A DNA stretch of 64,000 bases from Tubulanus polymorphus (lineage: Eukaryota; Nemertea; Palaeonemertea; Tubulaniformes; Tubulanidae). The stretch covers positions 2,078,072-2,142,071 of the forward strand of contig NC_134034.1 in NCBI RefSeq assembly GCF_964204645.1. Reading direction: 5' to 3'. Positions 48,201 through 57,200 of this stretch are shown piece after piece (positions within the stretch are counted from its first letter, which is position 1; each line of letters starts with the position of its first letter). Made by a program: the position numbers and the translations under genes. Under the pieces are notes generated by a model, which was not told the origin of the DNA, searched no databases, and worked only from the letters and a program-made list of their open reading frames with translations.

Positions 48201-49830
48201 GTAACACCGCAGCATGTCGCTCGTCAGACAGACGATACCGCCCTCTAGCGGCAGAATTTGTCGTATATCGTTCGTCGGATGAACTTGAAACGATGTGTAT
48301 TTTTGCAACGTCAGCGAATAGTAACTGGTCACGTGACCCTGCGGCAAAAAATTGAATACTTCAAAAATACAGGAAGAAATTTTTTTCTCAGTTAAATACA
48401 GAAAAGCAGATTAATAATCGCACAATGAGGACTCTACGTTCGACTGTGGCAATAGAGGGTTCCACTTGTGGCAAGCGAGGATCCACCAGGTTCGCTAGTG
48501 TGCACTCAGACATCAACCTCTGGATTCTTCTCATATTCGATTAAAGTCTATCCATAATTTCTCAAATTCTTTGAATGGTGATCATTAAAAACCACCTTAA
48601 ATATGAACCTTAAGATCATCTGAGTTTATCAAAATGAGTGATTTGCCTAATTTCTGACGAGGGAGGCTAAAAATCTAGATGAAAGTTCATTGAAAGTGAA
48701 CTAGATTTTGACGGGGTTGTCGCACTGTTACGCACGCCATCTAGCGGGATAGCTGGTGGCACGAAGTTTTCATTGTTCGTGGAAGTTCGGGGTACATAGG
48801 AGTAATAAGGCTGAGGCGAAAGAGAATCTTTTTTTCTAGTAGCGCGTTCGATTATCTCCTGCGAGTAAGTCCGGGTATACCCGGCGATTACCCGGGCGCG
48901 TTTCGATTTATCAGTCAAGTGGTAGTTCGGGCTTCCCCGGGGGTGGTTTAAAGTGAGCGACTCCCGGAGCAGGTCACTTTAAACTTCCCCGCCCGGAAGC
49001 CTGAACTATCACGTGACGGATAAATCGAAAGCGTCCGGGATACCGTAAGAATTTTTTAAGCAATTTTGTACCAGGTATCTCTTATCATTCAAGATAGCGC
49101 CCATTTGTCCTTATCCACAACATAACGTTTGGGGTACGACTTAAGCTTAGTGAGTTCGAATCTCTTAACGGATGAAGATGGAGGGAAGGGAGAAACAGAG
49201 AGTGCAGAGCCGTCGGAATGGGGGCGGCAAGGGCGGCCACAGCCGTGCCACTTTTTAAAATGATCTTTTTTTAATGTTATTTCCTCTCGTTATGGATATC
49301 ATGATTTTCATAGCCAGATGCGCTCAGAATCAATCTCAGAAAATCCAAATAATTTTGGGGGAGGACCCCTAGAGCTACCTTTTAGGCTTTGCTAAAATAC
49401 AGCTGCGTGGCAATCACGTTCTTTACCAGTTCATCAATAAAATCAATAGCCGCCCCACTGAAATGTTCCTTCCCTGGAGTGAAATAAAGAGACCGATACT
49501 AACCCCTTGGTTTCCCATCCAGAGCAGTTCTTCCTGAGTGTCGAACGCGACCGCCGACAACGCGAACCGGTCGCCACCGTCGGCCATTATAGAGTGAATC
49601 TCGGGGAATTCGTTGTCCATGTTTCCGGCGGGACCGGCGAACATCGGCTGAAATGAGTGATGGTGCCCGCCGTGGTGGTGGTGGTGCTGCTGGTGGTGAC
49701 CCTGATGCTGCATACCGGCGCCCGCGTGGGGCATGTGCCCGCCGCCGCCGCCACCGTGCTGCCCGTGGTGGTGGTGCCCGTGATGGTGCGGAGGCCCGTG
49801 GTGACCGCCTCCGTGACCTGCATAGTCCAT
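30239..49830 (-). CDS. PAN2: PAN2, poly(A)-specific deadenylase subunit (25 coding exons, 1269 aa)
   Basis: This is the catalytic subunit of the PAN2-PAN3 complex, which shortens mRNA poly(A) tails in the cytoplasm. Exons: 49830-49504, 48338-48169, 47805-47685, 47286-47209, 46830-46712, 45974-45830, 45664-45523, 44842-44763, 44239-44112, 43458-43286, 42580-42420, 41439-41311, 41150-41001, 40252-40038, 39829-39696, 39040-38928, 38571-38473, 38229-38111, 37374-37233, 36778-36578, 35967-35877, 35301-35061, 34306-34069, 33312-33219, 30438-30239. All phases agree. Order: His/Gly-rich N-terminus (1-60), WD40 region (to about 400), PAN3-binding linker (about 437-500), a USP-like domain with Ala541 replacing the catalytic Cys, and a DEDD exonuclease with Asp1056, Glu1058, Asp1165, Asp1217 and His1212. 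Human PAN2 is 1202 residues. Oddities are an acidic Ala-rich insert (642-712), a CCCH zinc finger (851-866) and a 2.6-kb satellite in the last intron. Confidence 0.98.
30454..33097. repeat. 34-bp satellite in the last PAN2 intron, about 77 copies
   Basis: The unit is TGGATATACAGGGTCCCTAC followed by AGATCAGTGATTCC, repeated without spacers for 2.64 kb. Point variants (CCGGG, GGCTCC, ACTGG, TTCTGG) recur in a fixed order. The private variant CAACAGATCA at 30771 reappears at 31451, exactly 680 bp (20 units) later, showing a higher-order duplication. The last copies near 32840-33060 carry GTCATTA or GTCAATC variants. The array sits between coding exons 33312-33219 and 30438-30239. Confidence 0.97.
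33440..33945 (+). repeat. ~105-bp GTGAAGTGTGGATGATCAG repeats around a SINE head
   Basis: Three copies of the repeat (33440-33730) are followed by a tRNA-like SINE head and a further partial copy (33875-33945), all inside a PAN2 intron. The SINE seems to have inserted into the repeat array. Confidence 0.8.
33751..33820 (-). repeat. tRNA-derived SINE head
   Basis: Minus strand: GGCTCAGCGGTAGAGC (33813-33798) is a near-perfect tRNA D-arm/A box and GTTCGAATCTC (33770-33760) a B box. The anticodon stem is mispaired and the acceptor stem has a mismatch, so this is a SINE or tRNA pseudogene rather than a functional tRNA. Confidence 0.6.
34498..34665. repeat. Direct duplication of ~80 bp in a PAN2 intron
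   Basis: GCCTATTAGAGTTAGGTTCA through AATTAAATCCTTTA is present twice in tandem with two or three differences. It is a local duplication. Confidence 0.85.
35326..35616. mobile_element. TTAA-type MITE, right end decayed
   Basis: It starts TTAACCCTTACAGCGCTGAC and contains ACTGCAGTGCGGTGTATCG and the shared GCTGCCATTTTCC stretch. The right end has drifted (GCACTGAAAGCC). It lies in a PAN2 intron and belongs to the same family as 36184-36479. Confidence 0.65.
36184..36479. mobile_element. TTAA-ended MITE, 296 bp, near-intact
   Basis: The ends TTAACCCTTTCAGTGC and GCACTGAAAGGGTTAA are perfect inverted repeats including TTAA. Two internal palindromes, ACACCGCAGTGCGGTGT and ACACCGCACTGCGGTGT, sit near the right end. 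This is the best copy for defining the family. Confidence 0.85.
36815..37205. repeat. TGATGTCATAGGGGG repeat cluster in a PAN2 intron
   Basis: There are five to six copies of the family seen at 1140-1615. One copy reads ATGACGTCATAGGGGG, a perfect cAMP-response-element palindrome. Confidence 0.75.
37545..38095. repeat. ~80-bp CACTTG/CAAGTG repeat array (inverted orientation)
   Basis: About seven tandem copies of the unit built on CTACTGCACACTAGTGACAC, CTGGTGGATCCTCACTCGCC and ACAAGTGGAATCCTCTATCG lie between two PAN2 exons. It is the reverse complement of the arrays at 46030-46515 and 58470-58745. Confidence 0.9.
38602..38870. repeat. 60-bp minisatellite in a PAN2 intron, 4.4 copies
   Basis: The unit GGATCTTAGATACCGGCCGG plus AAAATGTCTCAAACCGCATA plus CAAAGGGTTAATTTGAAACA is repeated almost identically. 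The open frame through it on the minus strand is fortuitous. Confidence 0.9.
39215..39657. mobile_element. Overlapping partial TTAA-type MITE copies
   Basis: Two or three right halves are joined. Each contains CTATTGAAAGATGGCAGCAC and ATCTCCAGCACTTTTGGGTA, and the block ends GCACTGAAAGGGTTA at the right. Left ends are missing. They lie in a PAN2 intron. Confidence 0.65.
40745..40925. repeat. 55-bp minisatellite, about 3.3 copies, PAN2 intron
   Basis: The unit AACTCGGTGAAATATTCACA plus GCAATCTCAACGCTATACCG plus AGTTCCCTGCTTCTA is repeated with few changes just downstream of the exon 41150-41001. Confidence 0.85.
41493..41686. mobile_element. 194-bp MITE with 19-bp perfect inverted ends
   Basis: TGATACCTTGTTTCTCCGC at the left is exactly repeated in reverse complement at the right. 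GACCCGGCCG occurs three times inside. It lies in a PAN2 intron, flanked by A/T-rich sequence without a clear target duplication. Confidence 0.85.
42005..42350. mobile_element. GGTTTCATAGAT-ended MITE, nested copies
   Basis: Left ends read GGCTCGGTTTCATAGATG and right ends CAGTCTATGAAACCGGGCCC. At least two copies are overlaid, sharing CCCTAGGGATAA and ACCATGGTTTCTCATT. They lie in a PAN2 intron. Confidence 0.65.
43005..43114. mobile_element. GGACCCAGTTCCACAG MITE
   Basis: GGACCCAGTTCCACAGTTGTG and its inverted partner CAGAACTGTGGAACTGGACC flank an interior rich in GAGTTAACTCTGAGTTAA. Further copies, partly merged, lie at 44276-44600. It lies in a PAN2 intron. Confidence 0.8.
43890..44029. 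mobile_element. GGCCGGTT MITE, 140 bp, intact
   Basis: GGGGCCGGTTTCATAGTCG and CGACTATGGAACCGGCCCC are inverted ends with one mismatch. The interior (CTTAAGTC, TGGTCTTAAATCTTAAGAC) continues the pairing, so the element can fold end to end. It lies in a PAN2 intron. Confidence 0.9.
44276..44600. mobile_element. Two to three merged GGGTCCAGTTCCACAG MITE copies
   Basis: GGGTCCAGTTCCACAGTTGTG and CACAACTGTGGAACTGGG recur, facing each other, at about 44276, 44378, 44388, 44467 and 44590. This indicates two complete copies and one degenerate copy next to each other in a PAN2 intron. Confidence 0.75.
45021..45262. repeat. Dispersed repeat related to the 34-bp satellite
   Basis: It starts GGTCCCTACGGATCGGTTAT then CTCTGCATATAAGG, closely like the satellite unit. 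It then runs through GCGTCTGCATCACTTTCATA and TTCTAATTCGGTGAGCGTCT. Copies with the same order are at 58950-59165 and, for the second half, 27080-27290. Confidence 0.6.
45276..45380. mobile_element. GGCCGGTT-family MITE, 105 bp
   Basis: TACAGGGGCC at the left and GGCCCCTGTA at the right are inverted. The interior carries GGTCTTAAGTTGTTAGATTA and TGGTCTTAGACTGGTCTTAA. It lies in a PAN2 intron. Confidence 0.75.
46030..46515. repeat. ~80-bp CACTTGTGGCAAGTG repeat array
   Basis: About six copies of the unit: GAGGATTCCACTTGTGGCAA, GTGAGGATCCACCAGGTGTC, GCTAGTGTGCAGTAGGACAT and CAACTACTGCGGCAATA. It lies between PAN2 exons 46830-46712 and 45974-45830. Confidence 0.9.
46547..46676. mobile_element. 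GGCCGGTTGCTCAA MITE
   Basis: GGGGCCGGTTGCTCAAGGGTT faces ACTTTTCAGCAACTG at the other end. A better copy is at 47907-48034, with ends GGCCAGTTGCTCAAAAGTTG and CAACTTTTCAGCAACTGGCC. It lies in a PAN2 intron. Confidence 0.7.
46985..47200. mobile_element. Partial TTAA-type MITE copies
   Basis: Two left ends (AACCCTTTCAGTGCGGTGTA) lie 125 bp apart, with one right-side hairpin, ACACCGCATCGCCGTGT. It is a rearranged remnant next to PAN2 exon 47286-47209. Confidence 0.6.
47820..48140. mobile_element. SINE tail fragments flanking a GGCCAGTTGC MITE
   Basis: Segments at 47820-47900 and 48055-48140 read like the 3' half of the tRNA-derived SINE at 60820-61006 (CCCCTCAACCCACTGAGTGC, then AAGGGTATTTT). 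They flank the MITE at 47907-48034, which seems to have inserted between them. Confidence 0.55.
48895..49035. mobile_element. ~130-bp hairpin-forming inverted repeat in PAN2 intron 1
   Basis: The arm at about 48901-48955 (TTTCGATTTATCAGTCAAGT through GGTTTAAAGTGA) pairs with 48973-49030 (TCACTTTAAAC through CGGATAAATCGAAA) around a 17-nt loop. It is GC-rich compared with its surroundings. It is probably a foldback MITE. Confidence 0.75.
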
Positions 49831-49878
49831 TTCACTACCGAGTGGTGGTTATGGTATAAATTCAATTCGCGGAGTCTT
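49831..49878 (-). other. PAN2: PAN2 5' UTR part of the start-codon exon
   Basis: An acceptor (CTTTCATTACAG) precedes 49878, so at least one noncoding exon lies upstream. The start codon has good context (GAAATGG). I could not place the first exon with confidence between here and the DCTN2 start at 51280. Confidence 0.6.
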
Positions 49879-51279
49879 CTGTAATGAAAGAAAAAAAATC
49901 GAACATTCAGAAAAATTTCATTCACGAAATAAATTTTTCAAGGCATGCCATACTTGCAAAAATTTATTGAGCAGAAATAAAATTTTTTCTTTGTAACATG
50001 TGCTTCGGGATCGGAATGACAGCAGTTCAAAGACATGAGAAACATAAGTTTACATGAAGGAAACGCCGTACCAAGTTAATATGGAGCCACCCACTGAAGA
50101 AAGGGATGGCTCCGAAATCCATGATTCATAGAATTGCATTGAATATTCAAGTACATCGGCCTCACATGAAACTGTGGATATCTTAAATTTAGGGATACAA
50201 CAGAAACCTTACTCCACCTGGAGCCACCTGTTAGACGATGGGAAGACTCCAAATATAATAGGAGCACTCCACCAATGCGTGATTCAAGAAAAATAATTGC
50301 AGGCCTACTAATCTAATCTTCATATGATTGATTTTGAACCGATGATTCTGCGTAGCTTTCTTGTGTTCAACTGATTTTAATCATCTACAATGTGAGAAAT
50401 GTGAAGAATATTCACATCGATACAAACCGTTACGACTTTCGAACTCTTCCGTTTCCTGCGACCTTTTCTTCAGTTTATAAAATTTAGATTTTCAGAAAAA
50501 AACCAACAAAATTTCAAAATTGAATTAGTACTCTAAAAATGAGAACACATCAGTGGAATTTACACAACTGACCACAGAAACAATAGCAATATTTTTAAAA
50601 GAATCGACCATGCCGTGATTGATTGATGATTCAGAGCCAGGAACTGGAAGAGGAAAAGCATGCTGCTTGTTCGCGGGATCCCGAACATTTTTGCATCAAT
50701 GCTGCCTTCAATTCCTCCAACTCGAACCAGATTTCCTGCCCTCAAAAGCGATCTTCTCAAAAACAACATATACCTTCGTCAGATTCCTGAGATCGGCTCG
50801 TCTAGCTGCTCTAATTGGCGTTCTGGTTGAAAAAACAAAAAATTCCGTGTTAAAAAATCAAAGGTGAGACGACGCCATGTTTTACTATACGGCTACGAGT
50901 AAAACGAGGAATTGGATTCGGAGTGGGGCTTAAATGTTCCACATTTTTTCCATTTTCGTGCGTGTAAAAATCATGGAAGTGTAAACTTAACACTTTAAAA
51001 TGAACCATTAAAAAGGTTTTTTAAATTCCTTCAAATCATCGTCATTTTTAGTCCGACGCTTTTTCGAAGAAAAAACTGATTATTGCAAAACCTCGACTGA
51101 ATCGACGATTACAAATTGTCCATAGCTTTTACAAAAAAAAGACTTTGATATACAACAATATTACTAAGGCTACTAGATTTATCCAGAAAAAAATGAAATC
51201 AAAAAGGATGAATGGTATGGTATGAATTTTTATGAATTTCGTCGTGGCAAGTCGGTTTAAGATGTCACTTCATTTCAAG
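49879..51279. promoter_or_regulatory. Divergent PAN2/DCTN2 intergenic region
   Basis: This 1.4-kb spacer separates the PAN2 5' UTR exon and the DCTN2 start codon, which point away from each other. It must hold the DCTN2 promoter and probably the first PAN2 exon. Apart from the element at 50080-50285 I see no strong TATA box or known motif. DCTN2 starts in a CAAGATGGCGGC context, which resembles a YY1-type (AAGATGGCGGC) initiator element. Confidence 0.45.
50080..50285. mobile_element. GGAGCCACCCACTGAA element
   Basis: GGAGCCACCCACTGAAGAAAG at 50084, then ACTCCACCTGGAGCCACC and GGGAAGACTCC near the right side, form a quasi-inverted element between PAN2 and DCTN2. Related GGAGTCACCCACTAAA and CGGAGCCACCCGC pieces are at 60415-60490. 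Confidence 0.45.
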
Positions 51280-54200
51280 ATGGCGGCGATCGATCCGAAA
51301 TATCAAAATCTTCCCGGAATTGTAAGTAACTTTTAGACCGACTAACGAACAAATCTAGAATCGGAAACCCCGAATGATGCCGATCAGGACATTTGAATCG
51401 TTAATTCGCGATGATTTGTGAAGCAGCGTGAAATTTATCTCGATGGAAACGGCTTGTCAGGTTGTAATGTAGGCCTATTCTATTTCGATGGGGGACAATA
51501 AAATCCAGATTTTATTGAGTTGAACGTCACTGACACTGGTAAGGTATATCCATAAAAAATTCAAATTGTCCCAATAGATTTTGGATTAACTTCAGTAGTT
51601 TTTGGGGTATCGCACATTGTTTGAAGGAAGGTGACAAATTTTTTTTAGCGAAAAGTGTCAATCAAACGATTTGAGTAAACCTATTCTGATATTAAGTGGG
51701 CATTTCTCATACGTGTGTCTGTTGTAGGCTTACGATCAGCCGGATATTTACGAGAGCGGTGATTTACCAGAAGCCGATCAATCGAATCAACTAGTAAGTA
51801 TGACTGGGGCCTCTGCCTCGTGAGGTGTGACCATCAATTTTATTCCCAATTAATTGTTGAATGTAATTACTTCAAGTAATTGTTAAGTGCGAACTTAATT
51901 ACGCTCAATCGTTTTTGAATAGGCTACTTATGATAATTAATCTAATTAATTGCTTTTAACTACTTTGATTTTGTAGTTTATAATTTGGTCTCAAGAAAGG
52001 GTCTAATTGCTCAATAATTACCTTAGATGGTTGTTTAATTGTTTTTAATTACTCTGAATAATTGTTAAGATTACTTTGAATAACTGCTCCGTAATTAGCT
52101 TAGATAATCGTTTAATCGTTTTTGATAACTTTGATTAAAATTCTTTTGATTTGAACGATTTCATATTTTGTCACAGCCTCGTAAAAGTCGTTTTTAGTAA
52201 ATTGTCGGTTGTTTTCGCAGGAAGAGTTGAACAGTGAAAGCGTCGAACATGTACAATGTAAACCTAACGAAGCGTACTCTAAATTCAAAGGCTCCAAATT
52301 GGACTCGTCGAATTTAGGTGAGAGTCGACCATTTGCATTTACAGCAACCCTGTATTACCTTTAACCCGGGGGGCTTACTCAATTCATTTTCAATTGAGTT
52401 AACCCCCGGGTTAAAGGTGAAAACCAGTCTATATAACCGGCCTCTGTGCGTTAAAATTTCCCAGTCGTGACAGTGTTTTTAGTAAGAAATTAACAAGCCT
52501 GGTCCCTTCGAAAAACAGGAGGGTCCCATAATATGTCACATTCCCTGAAACGAAAGCTGGTTTGAAATAACAGGTGGGTCCTTAAAAAACGACAGACGGA
52601 CCCGGGACCTGGCTCTTATTGAAAACACTGCGTGATTTTATGTCCAAAAGTGGTCTTAAATCTTAAGACTGGTCTTAAGTTGTTCGACTGGCTATAGAAC
52701 TCAGCTGGTCTTAGACTGGTCCTAAGTCTAAGCCATGACTGTGCAACCGGCCTTAGAAATCAATCAATAATCAGATGACGGAAGCTGAGTGATGGGAGAT
52801 TCATGATAATCATTTATTCGTTTATATTGCGCAAAGCGTATAAAAACATAATCATTGCATTTTACATTGGACTAAAACGTTTTAAGTTAACGTCAAAGCT
52901 GAGTAAAACACAGTTAAGCGATCAATTTTTTTGAGCGCGGTTTAAAAGGATACGAATTCAATCTTCGTGTTCTAGGTTTTCCATACCAGGAAGTAACTGA
53001 GTAGAGCAAGATTGGACGAAATTACTGCATTTTGTAGTCCCTTGACCCTTACAACCCTTACAATGCCTTGTCCCACACCCCCCCACCAAAAAAAATGATA
53101 CTGGACCAATCATTCAGGTTTTGGTCCCCTACTTTAGTCCCTTTACTTATGCTATTGGAAATTTGTCTGATAGCTGAATTCTTTTTCACAATTTTCCAGG
53201 GATCCTCACTAATTTCCAGGGGAGCCTCACTAGTTTCCAGGGGAGCCTCACTAGTTTCCAGGGAGCCTCACTAGTTTCCAGGGGAGCCTCACTAGTTTCC
53301 AGGGAGCCTCACTAGTTTCCAGGGGAGCCTCACTAGTTTCCAGGGGAGCCTCACTAGTTTCCAGGGAGCCTCACTAGTTTCCAGGAAAACGCGGAAAAAA
53401 TTTCTTCTGTCTCGTAAAAATTTGTCTCTTAAATTTTTTTCGTAGATTTTTCCGACAGAATCAGTCAAAGTCGCCGAACTGGTTATGTGGCTTTACCCGA
53501 GTACGAAATGGTGAGTATTAGAATGATAATCTGATTTGGGAGTATAAAGGTTTCATAAAAAATGAACTGATTTTCACTACGAATAACTGAGTGTATCGTT
53601 GCGCCATCTGGTGTGTGTCGGCGTTACCTCGTTGCGCGATTGTCGCTCGTTTTAATTATATCGCGGGTCGTCGTTGCTGCGTTTTTTTTTTTCAGGCCAG
53701 TAGCGAGGATCGGTCGCAAGAATCGCCGGCTCAGAAATATCATCGTCTTCAACACGAGATCAGAGAGCTCGCCGACGAGACCAAGAAAATACAGGTACGA
53801 TTTAGACTATACCTTACTACTGAACGCGTAGTGCCCGGACACTTAACCTGAAACCTTGGATATTCAATTCTTTGTCACCATTAATGAAACATTTCTAATT
53901 GAGAATAACCAACAAACACCAGACATCGGACATTTTATCAGCACACTTTCAGAAACTAATCGTCCACACTTCACATGTGTTCAGTGCTTCACCTGAGGCA
54001 TTTCTAATTGAAAATGAACTACAAACACCAGACATGAGACATTTTATCAGCACACTTTCAGAAACTGATCGTCCACACTTCACATGTGTTCATTACTTCA
54101 CCTGAGACATTTCTAATTGAAAATGAACTACAAACACCAGATATTAGACATTTTATCAGCACACTTTCAAAAAATGATCGTCCACACACTTCACATGTGT

Positions 54201-57200
54201 TCAGTGCTTCACCTAAGACATTTTTAATTGAAAATGAACTACAAACACCAGATATTAGATATTTTATCAGCACACTTTCAGAAACTGATCGTCCACACTT
54301 CACATGTATTCAGGCCTTCACCTGATATCTACCGGTAGACATTTTCAAAATTTCATTATTCGAAACGGTTTTTTCGCTGATTTCAGGATAATTTGAAGGA
54401 TGATGAGATGGCGGATAAACTGTCACCGGTTCAACTCGCGCAGCAGACTGAATTCTTACAGCAACAACTAGCCGACCTGCATTTAGAGGCGTTACTCGGG
54501 CCGGATGCTAAAGTCGACCTCTCCGATCCAGAGGGCGCTCTTCAAAAGTATGATATCATTTTATATTTTCGTGGTCAAGATTTGATTATTTTGTTTGAAA
54601 ACTAATTGAGGAGTTTAAGTGTGAATGCAGTGCCACAAGTGGAATCTAATTGCTGCAGTAGTTAATGTCAAACTGCACACTTGTGAAACCTGGTGGATCC
54701 TTGCTTGCCACAAGTGGAATCCATTTGCTGCAGTAGTGTATGATGTCCTACTGCACACTAGCGACACCTGGTGGATCCTCACTTGCCACAAGTGGAATCC
54801 ATTTGCTGCAGTAGTGTATGATGTCCTACTGCACACTAGCGACACCTGGGGGATCACGATCTTCACTCGCCACAAGTGGAATTCTCTATTGCTGCAGTAG
54901 TTGATGTCCTACTGCACACTAGCGACACCTGGGGGATCTTCACTCCCCACAAGTGGAATTCTCTATTGCTGCAGTAGTTGATGTCCTACTGCACACTAAC
55001 GACACCTGGGGGATCTTTACTCGCCACAAGTGGAATTCTCTATTGCTGCTGTAGCGTGTCAGGATTGATATATAGAGGCCTTAATGTTTTTATTATTTTT
55101 CAGGCGGCTGTTGAAGCAAATAGATGCGTACAAACAGACAAAGGCGTCTCCTACAAAGGCATCTCCAACAGCAGCAGCAGCAGCAGCTGCAGGGAATCAG
55201 GCTGCCGGGGATCACATCACATACGAGTTGTTCTACAAACCAGAACAAGCTAAATTCGCGCATACTGCCAGGGTAAGCAGGGTCTGATCTAAGGAATGAA
55301 ATCCACTCGCCTGGGGGTCAAGCATATCTGAAATTTCGCTTGCCCCCTCCAGAAGCTACTTGCCCCACACGGGCAGTCCGATTGGTGGCGCTATCTTCCG
55401 TTGTATCGAGTGGGAAATAAGCTTTGTGACATAAAATTGCACTAGCCCGGGGGACAAGTGATAATGATAATCTACTTGCCCTGATGATAATATACTTGTC
55501 CCGGGCAATCAGACAAGTGCTTAGATCGGACCCTGGTAAGGGTTCCACCCTCTACTGCCACACTGTCCTTTCTACTACCATGGTTAGATCCCCTCTTTCC
55601 ACTGACAGGGTAAGCTTCCCTCTATTGCCAGGGTAGATAAGGTTGCCCTCTTCTGCCAGGAGGGTAAGTTCCGCACGTCGGGACAAGCCGTCCACCTCCG
55701 ATGCCAGACTTCGTCTTACCTCGCGTTTCGATCGTATTTTTCAGATGGCTGACTTGGAGCAGAGACTGGAAAGAATGGAAGCTGTTATCGGAAACAATCC
55801 AGAAGCTTTGGTGAGAAAACCATTTAAAAAAAAACGAACAGGGATCATTCATTTAATACGTACACACGAAATTTGACTTTTTAAACCCCCCTGTACGCAA
55901 AATTGGCCATTTTTTCATATACATTAAGCATTACAGTACGCAATTTCACTGACCCCTTCCCCCCTCCACTAATGCGTACGTAATAAATGAATGATCCCAA
56001 AGATTGATTACGTGTATTGAAACACCCGTCTGCCATGATGATGAATGTTACATTTTGTAGAGTGCGGTGACTTCGGGAATCGCCGATAAAGGATTAGTCG
56101 TAAGTATTCATTTTAATCGCGAGCAATCATTTCGAACCCCGTAGTTTACAAACGTTTTTATGTATAGATTGCAATTACGCAAAGCAATTGGATCGCGATC
56201 ATGTTTAACCCTTGCTGACTGATATTCCCGAAAGTGCTAGAGGATGTGTTAATTTGAATATTTAGAACAAATTCCTCCCCCAGTGTGTTTTAACAACGGG
56301 CCTATCCCTATAGTGCGTCTACACCGCAGTCCGGTGTATTGTTAGATACTTATATTTGAATATGTTTGACAGTTTTCTCTTTCAATAGAGATTATGGCTA
56401 ATAACTTATGACATCAATACACCACAGTGGGATGTACTAAGTCCCTCATTGAATAATACACTGCACTATGGTGTAGATGTTTAACCCTTTCAGTGCTGAG
56501 TATCAATTAATACCATATAGTGCAATCTTTCAATAGAGATTATAGCTAATTACTAATGACATCAATACACCGCAGTGCGATGTACTAGCTAAGTCCCTCA
56601 TTGAATTATTTGCTGCGCTTCGGTGTAGATGCACTTAAATTGATCCAGATTAAGCGAGTTTGTTTGGATTTTGAAGGAAATCATTCTAAAAATGAGTCCG
56701 CGTGGATTACTGATGGACTGTTGTTGTTGTTGTTTTGTTTTAGGCCGTCGTGTCGCATTTGAAATCGAAGATCGGATTATTCGATCCGGAACAACTCGAG
56801 TTGATCGAAGGACGAATGATCTCGCTGGTCGGTAAACTGAATCAGATCGCCGAGAAAAAAGAGGTCATCGAAGACGGGGAAAAACAAAGCAAAGTAAGCG
56901 AAATCGTCGATGTCTTACTGCACACTAGCGACACCTGGTGGATCCTCACTTGCCACAAGTGGAATTCTTTATTGCCACTCGTAGTTAATGTCCAACTGCG
57001 CACTAGCGACACCTGGTGGATCCTCACTTGCCTCAAGCGGAATCCTTGCCACAATAGTTCATGTCCTTATGCACAGTAGCGACACCTGGTGGATCCTCAC
57101 TTACCACAAGTGGAATCCTCCTTTGCCGTAGTAGTTGATGTCCTACTGCGCACTAGCGACACCTGGTGAGACTCGTCACAAGGGGAATTCAATATTCCTG

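Noticed and set aside
49653-49884. Arg/Gly/Ala-rich and Val-rich plus-strand frames
   Set aside because: They are antisense translations of the His/Gly codon run in PAN2 exon 1.
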